In this document: in pieces, positions 43,799-52,469 of the stretch
How the letters are laid out: every line of letters begins with the position of its first letter
How positions within the stretch are numbered: the stretch's first letter is position 1
Assembly: GCF_016860605.1 (NCBI RefSeq)
Contig: NZ_BNJR01000012.1
Span: 62,001 to 126,000, forward strand
Origin: Lentilactobacillus fungorum
GTDB taxonomy: Bacteria > Bacillota > Bacilli > Lactobacillales > Lactobacillaceae
DNA length: 64,000 nucleotides
Direction: 5' to 3'
The notes under the pieces: model-generated
Seen by the model: the letters and a program-made list of their open reading frames with translations, nothing else
What the model was told of the DNA's origin: nothing
The model's database searches: none
Made by a program: the position numbers and the translations under genes

Positions 43799-44524
43799 CT
43801 AACCGTGCGAGTTAGAAGCCCTATCGACAAAATAATCAAAGATTTTCTGAAATTCCGGGTGGGCTTTAATCATCATTTCGGGATGAAATTCGACACCAAT
43901 CACGTTGCCATCAGTTGATTCAACGGCTTCAACAACTTGATCATCGCTAGCGGCCACTTTAGTAAGCTGGTTGCCCAGTTGGTGAATGCCTTGATGGTGA
44001 AAGGAGTTTACCAAGAAGCGGTCGCCCAGCAACTGATTTAGCCAAGAGCCTTTAGTCGTCGTAATGTGATGGGTGGGGATCTCCCAAGAAGTCGGTGCTT
44101 GGTTATGCTTGAGATAAGCACCAGCCTGTTTATAAACGTCTTGGTATAACGTGCCGCCTAGCGCAACGTTAATAATTTGAATGCCGCGGCAAATTCCCAA
44201 AACTGGTTTGCCGGCAGCCACAGCCGCTTTTACCAGTGCAATTTCAAACTGGTCACGGTAAACGTCAGTCTCGGCAACTTCTCTAAGGGGTTCTACGCCA
44301 TAAAGTGCTGGGGTAACGCCTTGCCCACCGGATAGCAGCAAGCCATCAACGGTCTCAATATAAGCAGCTGCGTCTTTGGGATCGCCCAACGGTAAGACGA
44401 GCGGCAAACTGCCCGCTCGTTTAAGGCCGTCAACGTAGTCAATTTGAATATAGTCAATATAATTTGTATCAAACCGTGGATTTGGATGAATCAAGTGATT
44501 ACTGGCAATACCAATTTTTACCAT
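43799..44524 (-). CDS. Class-I amidotransferase-like hydrolase, peptidase C26 (PuuD-type)
   Basis: 241-residue enzyme with the nucleophile Cys in LGICRGIQIINVALGG, then His and Glu in GVEFHPEM. This is the gamma-glutamyl-GABA hydrolase/peptidase C26 group, which cleaves gamma-glutamyl amides. DGLLLSGGQGVTPALYG is the oxyanion region. The ATG at 44524 is preferred, with AGGAG 12 nt upstream; the ATG at 44536 abuts that site. Repeat group G stands directly in front. A gamma-glutamyl compound as substrate is inferred from family. Confidence 0.85.
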   Translation of the reverse strand: MVKIGIASNHLIHPNPRFDTNYIDYIQIDYVDGLKRAGSLPLVLPLGDPKDAAAYIETVDGLLLSGGQGVTPALYGVEPLREVAETDVYRDQFEIALVKAAVAAGKPVLGICRGIQIINVALGGTLYQDVYKQAGAYLKHNQAPTSWEIPTHHITTTKGSWLNQLLGDRFLVNSFHHQGIHQLGNQLTKVAASDDQVVEAVESTDGNVIGVEFHPEMMIKAHPEFQKIFDYFVDRASNSHG

Positions 44525-44542
44525 GATAATTAACATCTCCTA

Positions 44543-44722
44543 AGTGAGCGGAGCCAGGCGGTTAGAAAGTGGAGTATAAGTCTCCTCGGACGGAAATCCC
44601 CAGGCTTGGGATTTTTGGCTGAGGTGCTTACACGGAGCTTTCTGCTTTGCGTAGCTGTCCTACAATCAGTGAGCGAAGCCAAGACGCTTATATGGAGGTT
44701 TCTGTCTGGCGCAGCTGTCCTA
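44543..44722 (-). repeat. Palindromic repeat group G (1 full copy, 1 deleted copy)
   Basis: G1 (44543-44662) is a full 120-bp copy, its GTGAGC end 18 nt from the C26 gene start. G2 (44668-44722) keeps both ends (GTGAGCGAAGCC and GCGCAGCTGTCCTA) but only 55 bp: the whole inner hairpin is missing. The G2 end is 2 bp from the oppA stop codon, so the group fills the space between the two genes. Confidence 0.92.
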
Positions 44723-44724
44723 AC

Positions 44725-46341
44725 CTATTTCCAACTTGCATACTCATATTTCTGATAGCCAATCAGCGGATAATCAAGGCCTTTAATTTTGTTAGTCAAC
44801 AAATGAACCGACGCGTATTGATAAAGTGGCGTAACCCCTTGAAGTTCATTAAGCAAACTGGCAGCCTTTTGCTCTAACTTCACTCGTTGCGCTGGCGTTT
44901 GGCTTTCAGTATCGTTAATTTGATCAATAATTGACTGATATTTCTGGTTGTGCCACTTGGTAAAATTAATCACTCCCGCTTTTGAGGCCAAGTTTAAGTA
45001 ATCAATTGGGTCAGGAAAATCAGTTGACCAACCTAAGGTGCCAGCTTGGAAACGATGATCTGAAAAGCTTGAGATTTCTTGTTGCAACGGCAATGAACGC
45101 ACTGAAACGTTAAGATCTGGTGAAATCTTTTTTGATTGGGCCTGAATATATTCCGCAACCGCCTTGTAAGCATCTGTGTCGGCAGAAATCAACTGAAACT
45201 TAATCTTTTTGCGGCCAAGTTGCTTTTGCGCCAGGGCAAAATATTTTTTCGCCTTAGCAAGATTATACGATAATTTATGGGTAACGCCCGCGTTAAAGTC
45301 CTGGCCACTTTCGTCCTTAACTTCCCCTTGAGGAACAACTGATTCAGCAGCCGTTGAGCCATCATTTAACACTTTAGCAGCTAATTGCTGGCGGTCGATT
45401 GAATAACTGATCGCGCGCCGCAAATTGAGATTTCTAGTCGTCTTGTCATAGTTATTCCAAGGAATGAAGGCAAGCTGTCCATACTGGCGAACCTTCACTT
45501 CATTTTTGAACTGCTTTTTGGCATCATTGACCCAATTACCGGAAATTTGAGTTTCATCGATATCACCTGATTGGAAAAGCTTGAAGCTAGTTTGCGGTGA
45601 CTTAACAACTTGGAAATGTAGTTTTTTGATACGCACTTTGTTAGCGTCATAATACTTTGGATTCGTAACCAAATTCCAAGTATCCTTGGACGAATTCCAA
45701 TTTCTAATTTGATAAGCACCATTGGAAACAGCATGCTTAGAATCTTGGCCGTACTTGTTCCCCCATTTAGCTAATGCCTTACGTTCTACCGGAAAAATTT
45801 GAGTGGCTAAGACATAGTTGTAATATGGTACCGCGTGACTCAACTTGATCTGTAGCTTGTTGGAACTCAACGCAACCACGCCCAATTCCTTGGGAGAAGC
45901 CTTACCTGAATTAACTTCGGCATAATTTAAGATATCTGATAAATGACCAGCTCGTTGAGATTTCGTTTGGGGTTCTACTTGCCGACGGGCAGACGTAACA
46001 AAGTCTTGGGCAACAACCCGGGTACCATCGTTCCATTTAGCATCTTTTCGTAATGTGAACGTATAGGTCTTACCATGATTAGTTGGCTTCACAATTTTGG
46101 TTGCGAGCGAGGGCACAATTTTGCCCTGATTATTTTGCTTATAAAGTCCTTCAAGTACTTGATTGATCGCCAAGTAACTGCCAATGTCTGTGGCGCGATT
46201 TGGATCGACCGTAATCACATTGCTCTGCGCGGTTGTTTGGAGTGTTTTTTCTTGTTGGCTAGACTGTTTTTGACCACAACCAGTTAAAATCAATATGATA
46301 CTTGCTAGTAATCCCACCGTCACAACTACTTTTCTTTTCAT
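44725..46341 (-). CDS. oppA: Oligopeptide-binding lipoprotein (SBP family 5)
   Basis: 538-residue extracellular solute-binding lipoprotein. The signal peptide MKRKVVVTVGLLASIILILTGC ends in lipobox LTGC, giving a lipid-anchored Cys22. YTFTLRKDAKWNDGTRVVAQDF is the family-5 signature (in two parts: FTLRKDAKWNDG, then DFV). GGAGGG fits the ATG at 46341. No permease or ATPase genes adjoin, so it must use a system encoded elsewhere. A T-box leader with a predicted methionine specifier controls it, suggesting uptake of peptides as a methionine source. Confidence 0.9.
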   Translation of the reverse strand: MKRKVVVTVGLLASIILILTGCGQKQSSQQEKTLQTTAQSNVITVDPNRATDIGSYLAINQVLEGLYKQNNQGKIVPSLATKIVKPTNHGKTYTFTLRKDAKWNDGTRVVAQDFVTSARRQVEPQTKSQRAGHLSDILNYAEVNSGKASPKELGVVALSSNKLQIKLSHAVPYYNYVLATQIFPVERKALAKWGNKYGQDSKHAVSNGAYQIRNWNSSKDTWNLVTNPKYYDANKVRIKKLHFQVVKSPQTSFKLFQSGDIDETQISGNWVNDAKKQFKNEVKVRQYGQLAFIPWNNYDKTTRNLNLRRAISYSIDRQQLAAKVLNDGSTAAESVVPQGEVKDESGQDFNAGVTHKLSYNLAKAKKYFALAQKQLGRKKIKFQLISADTDAYKAVAEYIQAQSKKISPDLNVSVRSLPLQQEISSFSDHRFQAGTLGWSTDFPDPIDYLNLASKAGVINFTKWHNQKYQSIIDQINDTESQTPAQRVKLEQKAASLLNELQGVTPLYQYASVHLLTNKIKGLDYPLIGYQKYEYASWK

Positions 46342-46351
46342 AGATAATCCC

Positions 46352-46402
46352 TCCAAGACAAGCTGAACAAAGCAGTTAAGAGCCCCACGCAGCTGTCATC
46401 AT
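46352..46402 (-). repeat. Remnant H of the palindromic repeat upstream of oppA
   Basis: On the minus strand GACAGCTGCG is followed, after a deletion, by CTTAACTGCTTTGTTCAGC, resembling the two family ends (GACAGCTGCGC and CTAACCGCTTTGCTCCGC). It again lies immediately before the ribosome site. Assignment is by eye and tentative. Confidence 0.5.
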
Positions 46403-46440
46403 ACTAGTTAGAAGTTGTTAATTAATGATGCCGCCAACCT

Positions 46441-46690
46441 AAAATCGCCCCTTAGCCGTTAATCCGACTAAGGGACGATTCCTCGTGTTACCACCCTAAT
46501 TCATGTCCGAAGACACCTCTACGATACCAATCGATACCAGGGAAAGTAACGGTTCCTACCGGTTATGATGCGTGAACACAATAACAACATTGACAAGCTC
46601 ATCTTCACCAACCTATTGACGTTCTTTCCCAGCCGCCGAACTCTCTTGGATCAAATTAGTTGGTTACTCTTCTCGTTGTTTTCTAACTGA
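46441..46690 (-). ncRNA. T-box riboswitch leader of oppA, predicted methionine-specific
   Basis: On the minus strand the leader has AGTA early in stem I, a specifier-loop segment GAAGATGAG (46606-46598), the T-box AGGGTGGTAACACG (46497-46484) and the terminator GTCCCTTAG...CTAAGGGGC followed by GATTTT (46480-46441). By analogy to the glyQS layout (GAA-N-codon-purine), the specifier is AUG (46602-46600). The antiterminator bulge UGGU predicts discriminator base A73, as in tRNA-Met; the alternative reading GAU (Asp) would expect UGGC. Uncharged tRNA-Met should allow readthrough into oppA. Confidence 0.85.
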
Positions 46691-46706
46691 ATTTTAATTT
46701 AAAATT

Positions 46707-46735
46707 ATCATAAGGATTCGTTGATAAAATGTCAA
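46707..46735 (-). promoter_or_regulatory. Promoter of the T-box-oppA transcript
   Basis: Perfect TTGACA (46730-46735, minus strand) and TATGAT (46707-46712) with 17-nt spacing, right upstream of the T-box leader. Confidence 0.85.
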
Positions 46736-46849
46736 TAGTTATTTGCCTATAGTTACAACCGATCTTTATTTTAATTTGATTCTAACCAATAACCTTTTTT
46801 ATCAAAACATTTTATAATAAAGTTGGTTTTACACATTGGAGGGATGATT

Positions 46850-47311
46850 ATGGGTTATCAACTTTTATTTTTCGCCGGCATCATGATGTTCATCATCGCC
46901 GGTTTATTGTACAGTCAAATCAGTCGATCTAATGCTGATCAAGTCGCCACCCAACCTGTTTGGTATCGCGGGCGAATAGCCGCCTTTGATGTTGAAGTGA
47001 TGCCTGGCGCTTATACATATAATCCCATCGATGGAACGGCCAACATCCCCACCAATTTAGACGATCACTACAAGCTCTACCGCATCAGCAACGTCCCCGT
47101 GCGACTCAACCGCCAAACTGGCATGATCGTCCCCGCAATTGAACTCAATCAAACTGACTTGGAGCTAACCAATCAACTCAGGAATCCCGCCAACGGTTGG
47201 AACCAATTTCCGCCAGAAATTAAACAGGATTATTTTGTGTGGACGATTGCTGACAAGGGCAAGGTCTTGCTACAAGTGGAAGATAATCCGGATTTAGTGG
47301 AACCTTGGTAG
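46850..47311 (+). CDS. Membrane-anchored protein of unknown function
   Basis: 153 residues. A single N-terminal helix (LLFFAGIMMFIIAGLLY) anchors a soluble domain of about 130 residues without cysteines. The domain begins QPVWYRGRIAAFDVEVMPGAYTYNP and contains YRISNVPVRLNRQTGM. I recognise no family. GGAGG precedes the ATG at 46850; an ATG two codons earlier is too close to it. It is divergent from the T-box-oppA transcript. Confidence 0.7.
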   Translation: MGYQLLFFAGIMMFIIAGLLYSQISRSNADQVATQPVWYRGRIAAFDVEVMPGAYTYNPIDGTANIPTNLDDHYKLYRISNVPVRLNRQTGMIVPAIELNQTDLELTNQLRNPANGWNQFPPEIKQDYFVWTIADKGKVLLQVEDNPDLVEPW

Positions 47312-47429
47312 CGATGGCACTCATGATAATAATAATTTTTGGTCTAAAAGCTCCCAATTATTCAGATATGATTTAATCTCAAAGTTCAAAAAGGCTTCTG
47401 TTAAGTCTTTTATATAGCTAATCCTATCT

Positions 47430-48593
47430 TCACTCGTCCAATTGACGGCTTTCTCTAAATATTCCTGAGCTACTATACAGTGCGATGGAAATGCCAATCA
47501 TGGCAACGGTAAATAAGGCAATCGCCGAAAACCCATAAAATTGGTTGAATAGGATTCCGCCCACAACCCCGGCAATTGTTTCACCAAAATACATTGCTGC
47601 ATTTGAAAGCGACGAGATCGTACTGCGGGCATTGGTTGCCGTACTTTGTAAAGTGGTCATGAACAATGGGAAAATGAAGCCATTAAATAAGAATGCCGTC
47701 GTTAATAATCCTTCCGCCAACCAAAAAGTATGTACCAATGGAATAGCTAAGTATATCGCAATTAAAGCGAATAATTCATACATGAAGGCGCGTCTCAATC
47801 CCAGCCAGTCTACAATCCGGCTGCCAAATAACGATCCAATTAAATTGCCCCCGCCAATTGCAATCATGGCTGTTCCAATACCAGATAATGTCAAACCAAA
47901 ATCCTTCGTAAACCATGTTGAGATGAACGTCATAACCGTAAACGATCCAGTTTGAAAGACAAAATACGCAATCAAGTAACTAATTGCCCGTTTATTGTCA
48001 AAAACTTTCGAGTAAGTCTTAAAAAATGAAAAGTGCTCGCGTTGGCCGATTTCTAATTCTGGCAGAACAAAAATTAGTAATCCCAACAATAAAATTGCTA
48101 AAGTCGAAATAACGAAAAACGGCAGCCGCCAAGACATCGCCGCCAGATAGCTACCAATCGGAATCCCCACTAACTGAGAAACCGATAAGCCAGCAGTTGC
48201 ATAGCCCATTACTTTAACAACCCTTTTTCGGTCCACAACCACTGGAATTGAGGCCCATACCTGTGGCGTTACAAACGAGGCACTGATCCCTGCTAGGAAC
48301 CTAAACGTCAGCATTAACTGAAAATTAAGCGCAAAGCCACAAAGCAAAGTCGAAAGCGCAAATGCAAACAATCCCCAAATCATCACCTTTTTTCGATCCC
48401 GACCATCTGAAATTGGTCCCGAAAATAAGGCAAACACCGCATAGCCAATAGCATATGCTGAAACCATCCAACCGGATACAGAAGTTGAAACACTATATAA
48501 ATGACTTAAAGTTGGCAAGAGCGGCGATATTAAAAATGTATCTGTGCCAATTAAAAACATGGTTAGGAAAAAAATAATCGAATATTTTTTCAA
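47430..48593 (-). CDS. MFS efflux transporter (DHA1-like)
   Basis: 387-residue, 12-helix permease. Features are FLIGTDTFLISPLLPTLS in helix 1, then GPISDGRDRKKVM (motif A) and the motif-C-like stretch in helix 5 (SQLVGIPIGSYLA). It resembles drug/proton antiporters such as the AraJ/YdhP group. The start is TTG at 48593 with AGAGGT upstream. The ArsR-type gene 80 bp upstream on the same strand is its likely regulator, with an intervening hairpin. Confidence 0.8.
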   Translation of the reverse strand: MKKYSIIFFLTMFLIGTDTFLISPLLPTLSHLYSVSTSVSGWMVSAYAIGYAVFALFSGPISDGRDRKKVMIWGLFAFALSTLLCGFALNFQLMLTFRFLAGISASFVTPQVWASIPVVVDRKRVVKVMGYATAGLSVSQLVGIPIGSYLAAMSWRLPFFVISTLAILLLGLLIFVLPELEIGQREHFSFFKTYSKVFDNKRAISYLIAYFVFQTGSFTVMTFISTWFTKDFGLTLSGIGTAMIAIGGGNLIGSLFGSRIVDWLGLRRAFMYELFALIAIYLAIPLVHTFWLAEGLLTTAFLFNGFIFPLFMTTLQSTATNARSTISSLSNAAMYFGETIAGVVGGILFNQFYGFSAIALFTVAMIGISIALYSSSGIFRESRQLDE

Positions 48594-48641
48594 GTGATTA
48601 CCTCTTTTGTTTTATAGTTTTATATTTATCAAACAATGATG

Positions 48642-48669
48642 CAAAAAAAGATGCTCCTAAAAGAGCATA
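48642..48669 (-). terminator. Terminator between arsR-type gene and MFS gene
   Basis: Minus-strand ATGCTC-TTTTAG-GAGCAT followed by CTTTTTTTG. It could reduce readthrough from the regulator gene into the transporter gene. Confidence 0.7.
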
Positions 48670-48674
48670 CTTCA

Positions 48675-48977
48675 TCATAAGCTTGCAAGTAATCCCGGAA
48701 GCTCCAATTCAATCTTAGCGACATTTAACGTAACATATTTTTCACGTCCTTGTGTCCGCGTACTCGTAATGCCAGCTTCCCGCAATGTTTTCAAATGATA
48801 TGACATGGTAGATTTGTCGATTTCGACATGTTGGTTAAGTTCCCCACACCCCATTTCATGACCCACGTTGTATAGCATTTGAACAATCTTATAACGACCA
48901 GGATCTGATAAAGCAAAGAAAACTTGTTGCTTAAACTCAGTCTCGCTTACGTCTGGAGATAATTGTTTGATATTCAT
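48675..48977 (-). CDS. ArsR-type winged-helix regulator
   Basis: 100-residue repressor. The HTH is GCGELNQHVEIDKSTMSYHLKTL (in pieces GELNQHVEIDKSTMSYH and LKTLREAGI), followed by the wing STRTQGREKYVTL. Metal-binding CVC motif is absent, so it may respond to another ligand. Likely controls itself and the adjacent MFS transporter. AAAGGA lies 13 nt before the ATG. Confidence 0.82.
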   Translation of the reverse strand: MNIKQLSPDVSETEFKQQVFFALSDPGRYKIVQMLYNVGHEMGCGELNQHVEIDKSTMSYHLKTLREAGITSTRTQGREKYVTLNVAKIELELPGLLASL

Positions 48978-49103
48978 AAAACTATCATATCCTTTGCTCT
49001 TGATAATTACAAGGAAAAATTTATCGCATCTAATATTTGACCAGCACCAAAGTAGACTGATATATTTTTTGTGAATACAAGGTAAATACGAGGAGGCAAC
49101 ATA

Positions 49104-49316
49104 ATGAAAGTTCGGGAACAGGGGAACTCGTTAGTCGTGACGGTTCCTAAAAAATTTGGCATTAAATCTGGAACTGAAGTAATTGCTGTTAAGGGTCGTG
49201 ATGGCTCTTTTTCATATATCCCCAAAACGAACAATCCATTTAAAGACCCAAATGTGGACTTTGAACATGATCATGAGGAATTTGACGATACCACTACTGG
49301 ACGTGAAGAAATATGA
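49104..49316 (+). CDS. mazE: MazE/PemI-like antitoxin
   Basis: 70-residue protein with an N-terminal AbrB-type swapped-hairpin domain (MKVREQGNSLVVTVPKKFGI) and an acidic C-terminus (DPNVDFEHDHEEFDD) that would bind the toxin. GAGGAGG fits the ATG. Its last four bases overlap the toxin start (ATGA), the common layout of these modules. Confidence 0.85.
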   Translation: MKVREQGNSLVVTVPKKFGIKSGTEVIAVKGRDGSFSYIPKTNNPFKDPNVDFEHDHEEFDDTTTGREEI

Positions 49317-49695
49317 CAAGTTATCAGTATCGAGGTTACTTACCCGAACAAGGAGATATTATTTGGGCAACCTTTGATCCCCAAGATGGTCGTGAGATCA
49401 CCAAGCGACGACCCGCATTAGTCGTGAGTTCTACTGAATATAACTCGGCAACCGGCTTTATTCAGATTTGTCCAATTACTAGCAAGCAACGTAAGCATCC
49501 TGGATACTTTGATTTGCCTAATCATCTAAAGACCCAAGGCCAAATTAATGCAATTCAGCTAAAGTCAATTGATTTTTTTCCTCACATCGAAATATCGTAA
49601 AAATCGAAGAGATTCCTCCCAGCGTCTTTGGATCGGTTGCGCAATTCGTAACTTTTATTTTTAATTTTAACGATATGCTAAATTCGGGTGATTAG
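49313..49695 (+). pseudogene. mazF: MazF/PemK-like toxin with a frameshift
   Basis: The in-frame product is 95 residues (QGDIIWATFDPQDGREITKRRPALVVS, given here as QGDIIWATFDPQ, then KRRPALVVS) and ends LKSIDFFPHIEIS at 49600. The expected C-terminal part, VKIEEIPPSVFGSVAQ then FVTFIFNFND, continues in another frame to TAG at 49693-49695. Reading an eighth T in the seven-T run at 49573-49579 restores LKSIDFFSSHRNIVKIEEIP. So either one T was lost, the run is a slippage site, or there is a sequencing error. The truncated form lacks the last strand and helix and is probably inactive. Confidence 0.8.
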
Positions 49696-50086
49696 CACGT
49701 TTTAAGCAAGTGAGGCCGTAGATTCTTGTTGCTTTCGTTTATAGTCTAGACGATGCAATTCCTTCTCCTCTTTTGTGAAAACGGATACAATATAACTTAA
49801 AAGAGTTCTTCCTGATCTGATAGGAGGAACTCTTTGGCATACCAGTTGATTACAAACAGGATTGTCAACCACTTTAGTTAACAATAACTTGGTAGCTTCT
49901 AGCTGATCATACCATCGGCTTCACCATTTCTAATTGATGGTCACCCAATTCCTGTTATGATGTTAATAATAGCTGGTAGCTTAAAACTGATCGCGACGCT
50001 GGCAATTAACGTGACTAGCAGATAAGCTCTAACTTGATAAAGCCTAAGTGAACTCAACATGTTTTCAAAAAATATAAAGAAGGTTT
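49696..50086 (-). other. 391-bp stretch with a hairpin and a short open frame
   Basis: AAAGAGTTCTTCCT pairs with AGGAGGAACTCTTT (49799-49832). A minus-strand frame (49702-49884) ends in a basic segment FTKEEKELHRLDYKRKQQ, which could be the tail of a lost gene or transposase, but I cannot identify it. No clear promoter for the next gene was found. Confidence 0.35.
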
Positions 50087-52396
50087 ATGATGACTCAATT
50101 ACCAGATTATCAACAAACCAATCAAACCATTACGTTTGCCTTTCCAAAACATCCTTTGCAATTATTCGTCTTAACTCCTACCATCATCCGTGTCTTTGAA
50201 AATCGTGGTGACAACGGCAGCTCGTACGCTGTCGCAGATCATAAGGAGCAATCCACCAGCTTCACCATTAAGACCGTTGGCGACCACTATGAACTTCAAA
50301 CCAGCAACCTATTAGTTAAAATTGACGGTGACCGCCACATTGACGTTTACGATGCTGCCGGTAATGCGTTAGCAGTCGATTATCGTGGTAAACGGCAACT
50401 CTTGGATAAAGGCGTCGATAAAGTACACGAACGACTTGTCAAAGCAGAGGGTCACAACGTTTCGGGGGCGACAACCGGTTCCGGCCAGTATTATCAAATC
50501 GTCAAATCACTCGCCAAAGATGAACATTTCTATGGGCTGGGCGATAAAACCGGCTACCTTGACAAGCGTGGTTTTGAATACGACAACTGGAATGTCGACA
50601 ATCCAGCTCCTCAGCTGGAAAATTTTACTAAACTATATAAATCAATTCCAGTGATGTATGGCCTGAAGAACGGTCATCCTTACGGGCTCTTCTTCGATAA
50701 TCCATATAAGAGCCATTTTGATATGGGCAAGGAAAGTCCTAACTACTACTTCTACTCAGCAGTTGCTGGCAACCTTGACTATTATATTTTGGGCGGCAAT
50801 TCCTTAAAAGACGTCGTTGCTAACTATACGTATCTAACAGGCCGCGTGCCGTTGCCGCAAAAGTGGACACTGGGTTACCAACAATCTCGTTGGGGCTATA
50901 GTGCCAGTCAGAAGGAAGTTCAAGCAGTTGCCGATAACCTAAAGAAATTCGACATCCCCTGCGATGCCATTCACTTTGACGTGGATTACATGCGCGGCTA
51001 CCGCGTTTTTACTTGGGATAAAGATCAATACGAAGGCGACCCCAAACACTTCATCACCAGCTTAAAGAAACAAGGTATCAAAGCTGTTCCAATTATTGAT
51101 CCTGGCGTTAAAAAAGATCCAAACTATGAGGTATACGCTGATGGCGTTAAGAAGGGCTACTTTGTCAAATCTCCTGATGGTCAAGTCTACATCAACAAGG
51201 TTTGGCCTGGTGATTCCGCCTTCCCAGACTTTGGCCGTCCAGAAGTCCGTAAGTGGTGGGCACGTCATGACAAATTCTTAGTCGACATGGGCGTTGGCGG
51301 CATCTGGAATGACATGAATGAACCAGCGTCGTTTGAAGGCCCAATTCCAGACGATGTTGTCTTCTCTGACCAAGACCTGCCATCTACCCATAAAAAGATG
51401 CATAACGTTTACGGCCATAATATGGCTCAGGCCACTTATGCAGGCCTAAAACACTATCAAGGCAAACGGCCATACGTGATCACGCGCGCCGCTTATGCTG
51501 GCACCCAAAAGTATTCAACCGTCTGGACCGGTGACAACCGTAGTATCTGGCCGCACATTCAAATGATGATCCCACAGCTCTGTAACCTGGGCCTTAGCGG
51601 CTTTAGCTTTGCTGGTGTCGATATTGGCGGTTTTGCTTCCGATACGAATCCAGAATTATTAACCCGCTGGATTGAAGCTGCCATCTTCAGCCCCCTGCTG
51701 CGAAATCACGCCGCAATGGGTACCCGCCACCAAGAGCCTTGGAGTTTCGGTGACCCAACTCTTTCAATTTACCGGAAATTTGTGAAGCTGCGCTACCGCT
51801 TCATCCCTTACCTCTATGATCTGTTCGAAAAGCAAACCAAGAGCGGCTTGCCCATTATGCGGCCACTGGTATTAGTCGATGATACTGATCCACGCGTTCG
51901 GGATTTAAACGACGAATTCATGGTCGGCGATAATGTCTTAGTCGCCCCAATCGTTGAAAAATCCAAGACTAAGCGACTGGTTTATTTACCTGCCGGTGAG
52001 TGGGTTGACTTTTGGAATGATCGGCAATACACCGGTCATCAAGACATCGTCGTTGATACCCCGTTGGATAAACTGCCATTGTTTATTCGAAACAACACCA
52101 TTCTGCCTTGGGGCAACCCAGTTAATCACATTTCAGAAACGCCTGATCGAACAATGACATTTAGGGTTTATGGTAATCAAGGCCATTACGATCATTACCA
52201 AGATGATGGGGTGGACTTTAACTACCAGAATGGTGAGTTCAACCACTACACAATTTCCGTTAAGAACGGTCAAGTTGCCATTAATTTACCTCATCATGGG
52301 TTTAAACCAATTTATGAAACCATCAACGTTGAACTATCAGATAACCAAATTAAATTAAGGTATGATGCCGCTGCTGGAGAATATCGGCAATCATAA
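50087..52396 (+). CDS. GH31 alpha-glucosidase
   Basis: 769-residue cytosolic glycoside hydrolase (no signal peptide) releasing glucose from alpha-linked oligosaccharides. N-terminal beta domain, then the (beta/alpha)8 barrel with nucleophile Asp409 in GIWNDMNEP and acid/base Asp483 in WTGDNRS, and C-terminal beta domains. FYGLGDKTGYLDKRG is typical of the bacterial alpha-glucosidase/isomaltase group. Substrate linkage cannot be told. Two tandem ATGs open the frame after AGAAGG. Single gene with its own terminator. Confidence 0.92.
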   Translation: MMTQLPDYQQTNQTITFAFPKHPLQLFVLTPTIIRVFENRGDNGSSYAVADHKEQSTSFTIKTVGDHYELQTSNLLVKIDGDRHIDVYDAAGNALAVDYRGKRQLLDKGVDKVHERLVKAEGHNVSGATTGSGQYYQIVKSLAKDEHFYGLGDKTGYLDKRGFEYDNWNVDNPAPQLENFTKLYKSIPVMYGLKNGHPYGLFFDNPYKSHFDMGKESPNYYFYSAVAGNLDYYILGGNSLKDVVANYTYLTGRVPLPQKWTLGYQQSRWGYSASQKEVQAVADNLKKFDIPCDAIHFDVDYMRGYRVFTWDKDQYEGDPKHFITSLKKQGIKAVPIIDPGVKKDPNYEVYADGVKKGYFVKSPDGQVYINKVWPGDSAFPDFGRPEVRKWWARHDKFLVDMGVGGIWNDMNEPASFEGPIPDDVVFSDQDLPSTHKKMHNVYGHNMAQATYAGLKHYQGKRPYVITRAAYAGTQKYSTVWTGDNRSIWPHIQMMIPQLCNLGLSGFSFAGVDIGGFASDTNPELLTRWIEAAIFSPLLRNHAAMGTRHQEPWSFGDPTLSIYRKFVKLRYRFIPYLYDLFEKQTKSGLPIMRPLVLVDDTDPRVRDLNDEFMVGDNVLVAPIVEKSKTKRLVYLPAGEWVDFWNDRQYTGHQDIVVDTPLDKLPLFIRNNTILPWGNPVNHISETPDRTMTFRVYGNQGHYDHYQDDGVDFNYQNGEFNHYTISVKNGQVAINLPHHGFKPIYETINVELSDNQIKLRYDAAAGEYRQS

Positions 52397-52403
52397 AGGG
52401 ACT

Positions 52404-52454
52404 AAAAAGCTGATTTCACTTCCGCCACTAAGAGGAATGAAACCAGCTTTTTAA
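52404..52454 (+). terminator. Bidirectional terminator between GH31 and formate dehydrogenase genes
   Basis: AAAAAGCTGATTTCA pairs with TGAAACCAGCTTTTT with a small mismatch; both strands provide T-runs. Confidence 0.85.
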
Positions 52455-52469
52455 TCTAATATAACTTAG

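Noticed and set aside
46601-46603. T-box specifier read as GAU (aspartate)
   Set aside because: The antiterminator bulge UGGU pairs with discriminator A, whereas bacterial tRNA-Asp has G73; the AUG register also matches the known glyQS layout.
49702-49884. Minus-strand frame as a transposase fragment
   Set aside because: Only about 20 residues look protein-like and no transposase motif or terminal repeat could be recognised.
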